A DNA stretch of 64,000 nt from contig CM067077.1 in the NCBI GenBank assembly GCA_033980235.1, forward strand, positions 1,671,501 through 1,735,500. The letters are read 5' to 3'. A program made the position numbers and the translations under genes. This DNA comes from Diadema setosum. Lineage: Eukaryota > Echinodermata > Echinoidea > Diadematoida > Diadematidae. The notes under the pieces were generated by a model. That model saw only the letters and a program-made list of their open reading frames with translations. It ran no database searches and was not told the origin of the DNA. Below are positions 1 to 12,062 of this stretch, piece after piece. How positions within the stretch are numbered: position 1 is the first letter of the stretch; each line of letters opens with the position of its first letter.

Positions 1-991
1 GTAATTCTGGCGACAATTATTTATGGCTCAAACTCAACACCCTAGCAATAACGAACAGTACCGGTAATTAACAGTAAATGCAGTTCGTGGGAATACATGA
101 AAGTCGCGTACTTTCTCCAGTCTCTCCGCCGCTTCTCCTTGATTGCTCTTGTCTACTGCTTTTTATTCCTGATCCTTTTTCATTGGGATGGTTTGTCTTG
201 TCAAAAGAGTTTCCTTCATTTTCCTCCATTCCTTGATCAAAATGTGATGAGTTTTTTCAAGATGTTTGTCAGATTTGCGTGGTGATTTTAACAGAAAGCC
301 AAAGAGCAAAAACAGATTAAGTCAGTAGGCAATGGTAAAGTGTCAAGTCAATGTTGCTCTGTAATTGGTCAATTTTGCCGATGGTGTCATTGGAGTGGAT
401 GTAGTACCTTTTAAAACCCAACTGAAATGTATGTAGTACCTTTTGAAACCGAACTGACTTTGAAATGTAATTTTTATTAAAACACTTTCTGGTTGGAAAT
501 TCAGCTTTTCGTTAGTAGTGGTGTAAAGAGGCCCTAAAAATGAGTACATCAAGACCAAAAGGTGGATTTTGACGGAAAATGGATGTAGTACCTTTTGCAA
601 CTGAGCTCTTCACAACTATATATATATATTATATAAATACAGTGGGATGATGCTGATACTCGTACCGTACGCCTCTGTCACCTAGGGAAGAATTATAATC
701 GACACAATAAATGACATAAGATGTTGCAGGATATTACATGATCTTGTGGCTGTCATTTTGTTCTCGCCACCATTTCCTTTCTCTCTTATCTCCTCAATAT
801 CTCTTCCCCCCTCCTTAAATTCATCTCTCATTCACTCCCACCACCCCCGGTCTCAAAACAGCCCAAGAAACACATGCAAGTCTGCTTAGAAGACAATAAA
901 GCTGAAGAAGATCGAAGGTCGAAAGCTTCCACCAGTTGGCATCCTGCAACATCTTCTCTCATCCATTGTCTCGATTAAATACATAGTTATT

Positions 992-992
<1 letters not shown>
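1..992. other. Non-coding, no gene recognised
   Basis: No supported gene is seen. A word close to GGATGTAGTACCTTTT recurs near 397, 430 and 581, suggesting a short decayed tandem or dispersed repeat. Short TA runs lie near 617-640. Open frames here are short and have no recognisable domain. Confidence 0.5.

Positions 993-1042
<50 letters not shown>
993..1042. repeat. (TA)n microsatellite
   Basis: An almost pure TA run directly precedes the left end of the TIR element at 1043. It probably supplied the TA insertion target. Confidence 0.9.
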
Positions 1043-1043
<1 letters not shown>

Positions 1044-2268
1044 TAGGTGTTTCAAAAAACATTTCCCACTTTTGATTCTTAATAATTCATAAACTATATA
1101 TTAGATAACACTGTCATTGATATGAGTGATAGCTGAATACTATACAATTTGGTTGAAGGTGGTTTAAATATGTAAGCATGAATCAATTTCCTGAAATTCA
1201 TAATTTATTTCACAGTTAGGTTCCAGATTTTGCTCTATTTTCAACCCTCTGTACAAAATTTCACTTTGCACAGGGGTCAATGGGTGTGTATGGGAGTGTG
1301 TGGTTAACACCCTGACAATGGTCCTGAACAATGGCCAGGGTTTGAATGCTTCATTATTTATTCATGAGAAATTCCACTGTCACAACTAGTCTTTATTCAG
1401 CCTCTGGCAGTATCTGTGTAAAGTCAAACACCTGCTGATACTGTCTTTGAGTCGCGACAGTGCTCTCCCTACTTCTGAAAAACGAAATTACAATGAATAC
1501 CTTCTGTTCTATCGTAAACATGGTGACAGGAAGCAAAGAAAATCAATTAGAGTATACACTTGTGTATATGGAGCCTTAAACAAATCTACTGTGAAACAAA
1601 TCAGTCCAATGATAAATGCTGCTGAACTCTTTACCAAAAATGATCTCTTTTTATCGAAAAAGCGAAAATTTGTCAGACTATTTATTAGTAGACAGTTGTA
1701 TAAAAATGAGGAACTTTAGATCATAAAAATTCTATGCTTAATTATATCCCAAATTTAGTGATATGTGAAGCAAAATTTGAAAATGATTGCCAGCTGGAAT
1801 GAAATGTGGTGTTTGCAAGCACATGGAAACATGTGCTTACTTTTTCCATGTGCATGGATTTTACCCTTTACCGTGCATGAATCCAGACTACCAGTGCCCA
1901 GGGCAATCAACATGAGTTATTGATTAAGCATTCATGTGCCAGGGAGCACCAGACTGACGCCTAGTCAACAGGTGGTTCAGGCATGTCCATTGTTTAGGGC
2001 CATTGTCAGCACACACTCACATACACATCATTGGTTTCTGTGTAAAGTTCATTTTTGTACAGAGGGTTAAAATTTGACCAAAATCTGAAACCTTACTTCA
2101 AAATCAATCTTACATTTAATGAAACTGATTTATGCTTTCACATTCTAATTACCTTCAACAAAATTGTACACTATTCAGCTATTACTCATATCAATGACAA
2201 TTTTATCGGATGAACAGCTTCAGAACTATTAATGATCAAAAGTGGAAAATGTTTTTTGAAACACCTAG
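1043..2268. mobile_element. TIR DNA transposon, TA target, non-autonomous (Tc1/mariner-like)
   Basis: The left end begins CTAGGTGTTTCAAAAAACAT and the right end is its inverted complement, finishing ACACCTAG. The similarity continues inward for over 200 bp on both sides (about 1043-1310 and 2000-2268) with many mismatches, so the terminal inverted repeats are long and aged. TA sits immediately outside both ends (1041-1042 and 2269-2270). TA duplication and GTGTTTCAAAAA-type ends are typical of the Tc1/mariner/IS630 group, so I infer that superfamily. The only sizeable frame inside (1447-1719, 90 aa, basic) resembles no transposase I know. The element therefore looks non-autonomous. Confidence 0.75.
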
Positions 2269-2282
2269 TATTATATTAAATA

Positions 2283-2311
2283 CATAGTTATTATATATCT
2301 ATATCTATATA

Positions 2312-2350
<39 letters not shown>
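2283..2350. repeat. (TA)n/(TATC)n microsatellite
   Basis: A TA- and TATC-rich run sits just right of the TIR element at 1043-2268. Together with 993-1042 it suggests one TA microsatellite was the original landing site. Confidence 0.85.
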
Positions 2351-2356
<6 letters not shown>

Positions 2357-2377
2357 TATATACATATAGGCCTTGTA

Positions 2378-3059
2378 TGTGACCAGGCATCACAAAACGA
2401 ACACAAAGTCGCAGAACTTGATTTTGTGTGAGGACCTCAAAAGGATGAAAGAGGCCAATTGAGTCAATTTCTAGTTTTTCATACTTTCTGTAAGAGCTTT
2501 TCTTCGTCAACAGTATTCATAAGTATGGGGTCATAAAACGAACAGGAAAGTATGTTTTAAACAGTTTTTCTACAACTCGTTCTTCGTAGACTAGTGCGAT
2601 TAGGTACGTCTTCAGAGGTTCCTTTTCATGTCTTTAAAATCCTTCACACACCCTTCAGTTTCAATTCTCATAACTTTTGAATAGATAGTTCTACCATCTT
2701 GAAAGTTGCAATTTATAATGGAAAGAATTTGTTAATTGAGCATTTCAATTTCAGCTTAAACTAGTAATCCCTTCATTGTTTTTGCTGCTGTGGTTGACAT
2801 CCTGTTTATGTCCCATTCATCGCACAGCCAGCACGGTTTCTGAAGATTAAGCGCTTGAATAGATCTTTTATTTCAGAGCCTCTTTTCTCAGTTCACACCT
2901 TTCCAGAGTGCGTGCTTTCTTTCCATTATTTAGATAGGTTAAGAAAGATCATTTGATTGAGTTATACATCATTTAAACGCTTAGAATCTGCTCTCTAAAT
3001 ATCTAAACGTAAAATCTATGTCTGACGGCTTTTTGTTGGTTTTGTGATGCAGGGTCACA
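2378..3059. mobile_element. TGTGACC-type MITE, copy A
   Basis: This ~680-bp element starts TGTGACCAGGCATCACAAAA and ends with the inverted counterpart finishing GGGTCACA. TA flanks both sides (2376-2377, 3060-3061). It belongs to a family with seven copies in this window. This copy and the one at 34654 carry CATCACAAAAC next to the terminus, where other copies have CACCTCAAAAC, so two subfamilies exist. No protein is encoded. Confidence 0.85.
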
Positions 3060-4022
3060 TATATACTTATGAAGACCTCTGTTCCAAAAGACGATTCATC
3101 CATTTTCACTGGTTGTAGTATATGATGAGCCATTCTTAAGAGCTAATTGTCATTCGTTCAGGAAAAGTACAAAAAAGAATGGCAAATTTATGTTTTATTC
3201 CAAACGGCGTCCTTTCCACCAGCATGGACTAAGCCTGTGTATCAGCCAGTCAGAGCGAGGTATGGGCACAGTGACCCTTTTCTTGACCTTTGTCACCTTG
3301 TTTAACTGTTTTAACACAATAACTTTCGTATATCATACAAATTTCCAAAATCATTTAGATTCGCATGTATTTCGTTCTTTTTACAATTTATGTATTTCTC
3401 TGTTTCCAAACGATCTTGCTTATCACAATCTGTCATTGACCACTTTTTACCATAGTTAGCAAAAATCAATCAAAGAGATAAATAGTAAGAATAGACAGGT
3501 TTGTGACTCCCATGAAAGAACATTGATCCTACATACTAAATCTACATAAAATCACACAATTGTGCCCATTTTGCGAGACATGAAGTAGTTTTGGTCTCAA
3601 AAGTTGCCCGAGACTTGAGGAAAATGTCAAGAAGCCTCATGACGGAACCGTCTGGCGTTGCCCCTCCCTCCCCCCCCCCCCACCCTCCCTTTCAGAGTTA
3701 AAGGCATGCCAGATCAGCATAAAGTCTTACAATATTCATACCCGTTGAGCTAACTCTGCCCTGCAGATTAGGTAAACAACCGAAATATTATAGCATGAAA
3801 ATACCAAGAGTGTCCTAGATACTCCATGTAAACATTTTTTTAACCATAAATATGTAAAGGACTGCACTTGATGCTGCCCAGTGCGTATTATGCTAGGCCT
3901 GTGAGAACTTGGAGACCTCTTAAGCAGTTTGTTAAGTGAAGTATAGAGACAACTCCTATCGAAGTATTTATCTTTAAAAACAACGGCTTTTAGACGTAAT
4001 TATTAATTTTAATCCATCAAAC
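3060..4022. other. Intronic sequence, no gene recognised
   Basis: I see no domain-bearing frame here. A C-rich run lies at about 3664-3690. The next downstream (3') exon of the minus-strand Roc gene could lie here or left of the window, but none was recognised. Confidence 0.4.
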
Positions 4023-4220
4023 CTTGTTATCTCTCTTCTCTGAGTCTTTGTCCACACTTTCTCGGTGCGTCCCTACTATGAATATTGGAGGTGAGAACTG
4101 GGGCTCTTTGTCATTGCTGCTGTCGGGTGTTGAAGGTGGTACGGCGTAAGCAAAGATGGAATTCAGCCAAAAGATGATGAATTCGAGACATGTCAGCTCA
4201 GACTTTGAGTTCATTCTGGC
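4023..4220 (-). CDS. Exon of Roc-domain GTPase gene (G4-like region)
   Basis: A 198-bp exon on the minus strand, preceded by a good acceptor (pyrimidine-rich tract ending CTGCAG) and followed by the donor AAG|GTTTGA. It is 66 codons, phase 0 at both ends. The translation includes LTCLEFIIFWLNSIFAYAVP, the helix that precedes the G4 strand in invertebrate Roc (Ras of complex proteins) domains, followed by PPIFIVGTHRESVDKD. In this family the G4 motif is usually THxD and reads the guanine base. Here it is T-H-R-E, a conservative change at a key residue. The exon lies 38 kb downstream of the G3 exon (42220-42425). A phase 0-0 exon coding the intervening strand is missing from my reading. The protein is likely a cytosolic GTPase-type signalling or scaffold protein. 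Its other domains are outside what I can see. Confidence 0.75.
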
Positions 4221-4258
4221 CTGCAGAATAAAACAAACAAACAAACAAACAGACAAAA

Positions 4259-4952
4259 TGTGACCGTGCACCTCAAAGCGAACATAAAGTTGCACACACT
4301 GATTTTGCGTGAGGACTGAAAATAAGTGAAATGGGTCAACCTAGCCGAACTTGACTTTTTCATATTTTCTGAAAGAGCGGGTCTTCTTTTACATTATGCT
4401 AAAATTTGGTATCATAAAACGGGCAGGAAAGTGTGGGTTTTTTTGAGCAGTTTATCTCGAACATTTATGGTAGAATAGTGTGATTAGGTGTGTCTTTAGA
4501 ATCCCTTTTTCATTTCTGAAAAACCTAGTCCACACTCTTCACTTTCAACTCTAATAACTTTTGAAAGGATAGTGCTACTGCTTTGAAAGTTGACATTGAT
4601 TATGGACAGAATGTGTTAATGAGGCATGCTTAATTTCAGTTTAATCTGATAATCCCTTCATTGTTGTTACTCTGGTGGCTTACTTCCTGTTTTTTGTCCC
4701 ATTCATCGCACAGCCAGCACGGTTTGGTAAAGATTAAGCGCTTGAATAGACACTGTACTTCAGAGCCTCTTTTCTCAGTTCACACTTTTCCTGAGTTTGT
4801 GCTTTCTTTTCAATATTTAGACAGGTTAGAAGAGTCCATTTGATTTGAGTTATACATCATTTTAAAGCTTAAAGTCTGCTCTTTCAGAATATGGTCTTAA
4901 CTAAAAATTCCTGTCTGGTGACTTTTTGTTTGTTTTGAGGTGCAGGGTCACA
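4259..4952. mobile_element. TGTGACC-type MITE, copy B
   Basis: Starts TGTGACCGTGCACCTCAAAG and ends GGTGCAGGGTCACA, with inverted similarity extending about 130 bp inward (the CTGAAAGAGC block is found on both sides). It lies just upstream of the Roc exon at 4023-4220 on the minus strand. A 60-codon frame inside recurs in other copies and is a by-product of the repeat. Confidence 0.85.
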
Positions 4953-6371
4953 AATAGAGACCAGGGGTCTTGCGCTCAATTGAGTATTGCAAATTCACCT
5001 TTCATGCATTCTTTTAGACTTGTTCCCACGAATGCTCAAAGAATAATGGTACGTTTAGGGCCCTAACGGTGCAGGATGTCCATTTGCATTATTTTTTGTA
5101 TCATTTAATTGATTTCCCACATCGTGATAAAAAGCATTTACAAAAAAAGAAATACAGGAACGATACATACACACACAAAAAAAAAAATTGGAACGATACA
5201 GGAACGATACAGGTGAAAAATGCCTATTGATAACAAATAAACGAAAACTATTTCGAATTTCCCCTTTACATTTTGAGTTCATAAATTATTACAATATTTT
5301 CGATTTGACCATTGATTATGTTTTTGTAGAGAAGTCCGTTATACAGATATGTAAATCGATTTTAAGCCTCGAATTTTACCCCGAGGCCTCGATCCTTGTC
5401 AAGCTGCTGCTTATGATCGCGGTCTCCTGCTTTTCTGATGTTTAATTTCAAATATCAATTTATTTAAATTCCCTCTGTTATATATTTTTTTTTCTAAAAT
5501 TCGTTTAATGAAACGACGTGATATGCTCTGAATGAATATCTGATTATTATTTACATAATCTACAAGTGTTGATTTAACGATTCGCCTCCGATTTTTTTTT
5601 TTTTTGTGAATGATATGCTACACGTCTTATACATCGAATACTGTCATGTTCATAGTGTGTGTGTGTATATGTACCTTGAATTTAATTTGCAAGACATTAT
5701 ATGCTTGCTTAAATGTCGTGTAACGTTGATTTCCAAATATGCGTATTCTTTTGTTATGTGTGGTTTGGAAAAAGGCAGAAATAAAATCAATCAATCAATC
5801 CCCCCCAAAAAAGACCAACTTACAGCTATTTCACAACATAAAAGCAGTTATTTCAGTTTTTTTGGATCAACATAGACCGTTGGTCTTTCTATGGGTGATT
5901 CCAATATTACATCAAAGAATAGTTACATTATTGAAATACACACAAGAAAACTATACTACAGAAAGTACAAAATACATAATATAAGAAGGCAAAAGTCATC
6001 AAAGTATGGTGTTTGTACAACGAATACAAATTGAAATTTACAATATATCTTTATGAAGAAGAAATTATTTGTAACATCTTTTAAATATTGAAAGTCCGTT
6101 CGACAACTTTATTTCATTTGGCAAATAATTCCATAGAGTAGGTCCCGTAAATGTGAAAGTGTATCTTGAAATGCAATATTTGAAATTTGTGATATACAAT
6201 CTATTCATCGGTCTAGTATTATAATTATATCACAGAATTAGCTCCCAAATGTATGGAAGATTTGGGCAGGCATTGTCAAAAAAGACAATTAAATGTGAAA
6301 ACTGCCCCCCCCCCCAAAAAAAAAAATCCAATCCTCGTAACAACGGCGCCAACCCGGGATCTATATACTAT

Positions 6372-6372
<1 letters not shown>
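4953..6372. other. Intronic A+T-rich sequence, no gene recognised
   Basis: No gene is supported. A-runs lie at 5170-5190, T-runs at 5590-5605, a C/A homopolymer pair at 6304-6328, and a (CAAT)n stretch near 5785-5800. These are simple sequence only. Confidence 0.5.

Positions 6373-6415
<43 letters not shown>
6373..6415. repeat. (GT)n microsatellite
   Basis: About 20 uninterrupted GT units. The cysteine/valine-rich and histidine/threonine-rich frames across it are artefacts. Confidence 0.95.
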
Positions 6416-6417
<2 letters not shown>

Positions 6418-6464
6418 ACTCCGATTACCTCTGGTAGGAAAAAGTTTGTTGATTTCAATCATTG

Positions 6465-7690
6465 CACTCATTTAACTCTTTATATGCCACGGTGGAAACC
6501 CCCTGTGTGCCACGTTATTCTGAGGCAAGAAGGTGGACATGCTTTGAGAAAGAATGCTGTTTTTTCCAATTTGTATAACTTCTACAAATTTCTGTTAAGA
6601 TGGGCATAATAGTAGGCAAAGTTAAAGTGGAATCTCAAACTTCGTTTCGATATAAATTGTATGACGAGTCTATTTTCAATTTTTCTTTTGAATGACCAGT
6701 TGCTACATTACTGTAAAGGCATGACTTTTGCACATAAAACCGTGACAGAAACTTGGAATGTACGAGCAAATCTAGTTCGGAACATCGCTTGATAGCCAAC
6801 TGGCCCATATAATGCAAGCCGTATATGAGAGGAACAAAAGCACGAGAAACGCTTTTATTGTGCCACGGGATTAGCAGTAATTAGCGGTTTATCGATCGGT
6901 CTTGGCGGCTTTGTTTGTTGATAGTGGGGGGCGCAAGGGATTTTTGGTTCAAATTTTTCCAAAAGCACCTAAATTTGGCACACATGTAGCCCAAACCATA
7001 CTATTTCGATTTTTGATGGGCACCATGAAGGGCGCCCATATTGGCAAAATCCAATATGGCCGCCATATAGGTTTAAAGGTCACTTGCATTTGAAAACATA
7101 AAAGGGTCAAACTCATTTTAAAAGTCAGGTTAAGAGGTTTTCTGGGTCAAGGAATTCAAATCTGAAGTTGTTTTTATGGTCTAAAGTCAATTTTTTTCCT
7201 TATAAGGTCACCTTAAGGTCATTTAGGGGTCAAGCCATTGTATTCATAACAGTTTATTGAAAAACATGGCTTGCCCATGGTCAATATTCCCGGAATGCCA
7301 GCCTTAGTTATAGAATTGCATTTGTCGACGGCTGAAAAAAAGGCGTCTTTCTTGTGAAGGGCGCCCTCCGGGGCGGCATATTATTTGCAAAATCCAATAT
7401 GGCTGCCACCTACGTTTAAAGGCCAGTCCGTAACAAAAAACCTTTAAAAGTGTTACACTAATTTGAAAAGTCAGCTTTAGAGGTTTAATGGGTCAAGGAA
7501 TTCGATTCTGAAGTTGTTTTTATGGTCTGATGTCAACTTTTCCTTATAAGGTCTCCCTAAAGGTCATTTGGGGTCAAACCATTATATTCACAATAGCTAA
7601 TTTAGAAAATGCCTTGCCTATAGTCAATATAGGAGGAATGCCAGCCCTGCTAATAGAATTGCAGTTGTTGAGGGCTGTTGGAGAGGGAGA
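6465..7690. repeat. Dispersed repeat with GGCCGCC words and internal tandem duplication
   Basis: The segment around 6465-7080 (AACTCTTTATATGCCAC, then AATATGGCCGCC) is found again in inverted orientation at 19640-20062. Within it, a ~350-bp unit occurs twice in tandem (about 7020-7340 and 7375-7680). Shared words include GAAGTTGTTTTTATGGTCT, CCTTATAAGGTC and GGAATGCCAGCC. No coding capacity is recognisable. Confidence 0.7.
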
Positions 7691-7752
7691 GGTGGGCTTT
7701 CTCACGCGTAACATCAATATATCTGCTTTTATGTTAAGATTTCAAACACTAG

Positions 7753-9237
7753 GGCCCGTATTCTACTGTAGACCAAGGTTTAAACCCATTTTAGACTCAC
7801 CTTTGGTTTAGCTAGACCAGAAGTTTAATTTTGTATTCTGCTAGCGAGGTTTAGTTAAACCCAAGTCTATTTCGGGTTTAGATTAAACCCGAAATGGTCT
7901 TGGGTCAAGCCACCTTGGTGCCCTCAGTGGAACAAGAAACTCTTCCTCTCTGAGTACTTTTCGTTCCACAAATCCACTTAAATTCATTATAGGCAGTGTA
8001 TCAGGCACATGGGTGTGACTTTCTTGGACTGAGAATAGGTTTTACGGGTATTTATGTCGAATAAGGGCATGCTGCATTTTTGCTTGCGACGACTCGTAAA
8101 GCACTGTACATTTTAGTATACATGTACTGTACCTCTCCTTAATTGTGTACGTGTGCGGCGCACATCACAGGCAGGATACATGGTAAGCGTAGCGCTATTT
8201 ATTCCTGGCAGCTAGTAGCTAGCTTTGAATGCTCAGTCGCCGCCAGCAGAGCCATCGGCACGGTTGCTGTGTGCGCTGGATTGGACATGACTGTTTACCG
8301 TATGTCGATCGAATCGTGAATTCGGAATGGATAGGAGATTGATCAAACCTGGAACTTGATTTGAGGTAGGAAATTGAATAAAAGCTTTTCTCCGAAGGCG
8401 TGCACTTAAGCACCCGAAAGATTGTCAGTTAATAAAATGGAAACCATTCTTAAAATAAATTTAGAAATAGGCGAGGCCTAACGTTAACTGTTATTAGGGG
8501 CCTAACGGTTAGACATCAACCCTGTCTCGATATTATTATTAGAACAACAGAAGTAGATTTTACCTACCACATAACCTAACTTTAAGATCTAACGTTAGTC
8601 CTAACGTTACAATTGTAGTCTAGCTATTCGAATAGGTCTAGGTAATTTACGAGGTTCTCTAATCTATGCCTAGATCTAGATCGACCTCGGGCTCTACTCT
8701 CCAGACCCCCTTAAACTGTTACAGAGTTCTTGGTCTAGTCTTCAGGTTATTTTCATCGTAAGGACGAGACTAACGCTATATTAGTACAGGCAGTACTACT
8801 AGGTAGTAGTAACTAGTATTTCTAGATATCGAGTCTCTTCTAAGCGAAGAGAAGAAGTCTCTAGTGCTTGTCTAGCTTGCAGATACTCGTTGCTTCTCAA
8901 CGACGTAGGCGTATCTCGTGTGTACACGCGTGTGGCCGGCAAGCTAACTGCTGTATCCAGCCAGGCACTCGTTTTGTGCCATTGGCATTCATCTGTGTGC
9001 TGGTACCCTTACCAGTCATCGTTAGACTCGATTTAAACTCGACATAAACCTCCTCCTGGGTAGGTTTAATTTAAAACCAATTTAGACCATAGCTGGATTT
9101 AGTAGAATACAAATTAAATCTGGGTTTAAACCTGGGTCTAAACTGGTGTTTTAAACCCAGGTTTCAACCCCAAAACCCATTTTAGACCCAGGCGTGGGTT
9201 TAAACTCGGGTCTAAGTTTTTAGCAGAATACGGGTCT
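7753..9237. mobile_element. TIR element with GGGTTTAAACC-saturated ends
   Basis: The left end GGGCCCGTATTCTACTGTAG mirrors the right end (GCAGAATACGGGTCT). Inward from each end, words such as GTCTAAA, GGGTTTA and TTTAAACCC are repeated in both orientations for roughly 160-250 bp. The core (8000-9000) has no transposase-like frame, so the copy is non-autonomous. CTAG occurs at both outer edges, so the exact boundary and target duplication cannot be fixed. Confidence 0.7.
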
Positions 9238-9239
9238 AG

Positions 9240-9933
9240 GTATACACTCATGAATTATAATACGAACTCCTGTCTGCGAGTAATTAGGTTTAAGGGATCT
9301 TACTCAGATCCTTATTTCACATTCAAATTTGAAGACTTGGTAACCCTTCAATTTCATTTTTTTATAATTACTTACGGTAATTTTTTTTCTGCATCATTTC
9401 AATTATGGCCTGTTATGATATGGCTACACAAGCTTTAAATGAGGTTCTGTCCAAAGCTATGGAATATCATAATTCATGTCACAATCATACCATTAATTAT
9501 TTTTACATTACATGCGCTAAGAGGAAATGTCCTCACCGACTGGTCATATGTGCGGAATTCAAGATATTTGCATTTGCTTTAATGACAGCCAAAAGAGCTA
9601 GTTAGAATGATGGGCAATGCCCTCTAAAAGAGGTTTCAAGATTTGATTATTGGATTATTATTTTCATCTTCATCTGCAAGGAATGCAATAAAAACATACA
9701 TATATGAGAAATAGAATCCTATGGCTACCTAATATATTAATAGTTTAGCAACAGGGGGGGGGGAGCTACTCTCTATATTACCAGCGTCCTTGACGTTGCC
9801 ACTGAAAAGAGAAGTGTTTTTATTTCTCTGTTGCAGTTCAGGGATCCTCAATCACAAAAGATGTTCATGATTCAGATCTAAATTCAATGAAATAATAATT
9901 ATGAAGATCACTCCTAATCTGGATGAAAAAGAA
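9240..9933. other. No gene recognised
   Basis: A+T-rich sequence with two short methionine-initiated frames (62 and 66 codons) that resemble nothing known. A G-run lies at about 9752-9762. Confidence 0.4.
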
Positions 9934-11109
9934 ACAAGGAAAAGTAGAAATTACGCGGTGCGTAATATATGTCCCCGCCGGAAGTAGCATTTAGTAGCAA
10001 AATGTACAATATAGGTAAAAAGATGAAGGTCAAAGGTCAAAGAAGTCAAAGGTCAAAATTCTATGTAGCAGTTTTGAAGCCCTCACCTAGTGCCATCACA
10101 TAAAGCAAACGGAATCGAAATCGGGTTAGAAATGGCGAAGGAGTAGCATTTTGTAGCCAATGTACAATATAGGTAAGAAAATCAAGGTCAAAGGTCAAAG
10201 AAGTCAAAGGTCAAAATTCTATGTAGAAGTTTTGAAGCCCTCACCTAGTGCCATCACTTAAAGCAAACGGAATTGAAATCGGGTTACAAATGGCGAAGGA
10301 GTAGCATTTTGTAGCAAAATGTACAATATAGGTAAAAAATCAAGGTCAAAGGTCAAAGAAGTCAAAGGTCAAAATTCTGTGTAGAAGTTTTGAAGCCCTC
10401 ACCTAGTGCCATCACATAAAGCAAACGGAATCGAAATCGGGTTAGAAATGGCGAAGGAGTAGCATTTTGTAGGCAATGTACAATATAGGTCAAAAATCAA
10501 GGTCAAAAGGTCAAAGAAGTCAAAGGTCAAAATTCTGTGTAGAAGTTTTGAAGCCCTGACCTAGTGCCATCACTTAAAGCAAACGAAATTGAAATCGGGT
10601 TACAAATGGCGAAGGAGTAGCATTTTGTAGCAAAATGTACAATATAGGTCAAAAATCAAGGTCAAAGGTCAAAGAAGTCAAAAGTCAAAATTCTGTGTAG
10701 AAGTTTTGAAGCCCTCACCTAGTGCCATCATATAAAGCAAACGGAATCAAAATCGGATTAGAAATGGCGAAGGAGTAGCATTTTGAAGCAAAATGTACAA
10801 TATAGGTCAAAGGTCAAGGTCAAAGGTCACAATTGAAATTCTGTATAGAATTTTCAAAGCTCCCATGTAATGCTATCATATAAAGCAAACAGAATCAAAA
10901 TCGGGTTAGAAATGGCGAAGGAGTAGCATTTTGAACATTTTGATCACACACGGACGCACACACGGACGGACGCACGGACGGACGCACGGACGGACGCACG
11001 GACGGACGCACGGACGGACGCACGGACGGACGCACGGACGGACACACGGACACACACACGTACGGAGCCCGTTTCATAGTCCCCTGCTCGAACTCGTTCG
11101 GCGGGGACA
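9934..11109. mobile_element. Satellite-cored element 1 (DR1-like words, GGACGGAC tail)
   Basis: From TGTCCCCGCCGGAAGTAGCA (9970) to GTTCGGCGGGGACA (11109) the termini are short inverted repeats (TGTCCCCGCCG / CGGCGGGGACA). The core has about six tandem units of ~160 bp, each with GGTCAAAGGTCAAAGAAGTC, GAAGTTTTGAAGCCCTCACC and GGCGAAGGAGTAGCATTTTG. A (GGACGGACGCAC)n microsatellite at 10948-11055 precedes the right end. A second copy is at 33511-34609. The two also share ~36 bp to the left of the TIR (9934-9969), so the true boundary may lie further left. This could be a Helitron/HINE-type or a TIR-type element; no protein is present. Confidence 0.75.
10948..11060. repeat. (GGACGGACGCAC)n microsatellite
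   Basis: Near-perfect 12-bp units inside the right end of the satellite-cored element. The THGR-like and RPSV-like frames are artefacts of the repeat. Confidence 0.95.
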
Positions 11110-11449
11110 AAAAATCTGTCGTGTTTAAGAGAGTTTTTAGTACATCAGATTGGCATCAATTTGCTATTTTCGAACTTGAGTAAGAAAGTTCGATTCAAAA
11201 GTCCTTATAGGAAATGTATGTGCCTCCACAGCTAAATATGCCGTTCAGAGAACATGACGGTCCTGGTGACGTCATCTAGGGAACAAGCATATTTCACAGG
11301 CGCCACAGTGACACCATTAACAGGGTACAGATTAGATATGCTATAGTACAACTTTCATGACACCTTCTATGGTCTATTAACATTCTATCCAAAGTGCTTG
11401 GACGCAAATTGGTATGATACCACAAGACTTTATAAGTTGGTATCTCGTT
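11110..11449. other. No gene recognised
   Basis: Unique-looking spacer with no coding signal or repeat that I can identify. Confidence 0.4.
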
Positions 11450-11910
11450 GGTCTGGAGACTATAGGTTACAACTCTACTCTCCACAACATCTCTACGACG
11501 CACGTCTCCTGGAGATGAGCCCAATCTCCACGATTCGCAGGAGAATCAAACATTTCCGTTTTTTGCTGAGACTATTTCCGTCTTCCAGCTTGTCTCCGAG
11601 ACGTCTCTGCGAAGTCTCCATCACTGTGGCCATGTCATGGGGACTAGTTGTCTGCAACATCTTCGAGATGTCCCGCATCTTGTGGAGACCGTAATAACAT
11701 AATGGCGACGAAAGTGAGAAGTCGCTGAGAAAAGACGTCTCTGATAAGTCCCTGCGACTGCAAAAGCCGTGCCAACATCCCCGTGACTTCCAAGCAAATA
11801 AGTTGTTCCTTTGTTTAAAGACGTCTTGGACGTCGCCCTGGAAATCGCGTTAGTTGTGACAGCGAAAATAATTTCTTCGAGACGCTGGCATTGCGACAAT
11901 GTCTCCTTCC
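11450..11910. repeat. Block saturated with GTCTCC/GGAGAC words
   Basis: GAGAC, GTCTCC, GACGTCT and CTGGAGA recur in both orientations at a density far above that of neighbouring DNA, for example TCTCCGAGACGTCTCTGCGA near 11594. The texture matches the ends of the motif-saturated TIR elements at 7753, 38211, 42811, 46167 and 48295, but I could not find terminal inverted repeats here. It may be a truncated member. Confidence 0.45.
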
Positions 11911-11928
11911 GTCAGATAGGCCCTCAAT

Positions 11929-12062
11929 CCCCCCCCCCCCCCACTTTAAGTTTGCAGCAATATCAAACTACTGACCATGGCTCGTCTGACACCTGCTCTA
12001 CATTGTGCATTTTCACCTTCATTCATTCATTCATTCATTCATTCATTCATTCATTCATTTAT
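11929..12062. repeat. C-run and (TTCA)n microsatellite
   Basis: A pure C-run lies at 11930-11942 and about a dozen TTCA/ATTC units at 12015-12060. The FIHSFIHS peptide is an artefact. Confidence 0.9.

Noticed and set aside
1447..1719. 90-codon frame as a transposase in the first TIR element
   Set aside because: No DDE/D motif or helix-turn-helix spelling; too short for a Tc1/mariner enzyme.
9970..10940. CRISPR-like direct repeats with spacers
   Set aside because: Units are ~160-bp satellite repeats that are similar throughout, in a eukaryotic setting with no cas genes.
10895..11128. RPSVRPSV and THGRTHGR repeat proteins
   Set aside because: Translation of the GGACGGACGCAC microsatellite.
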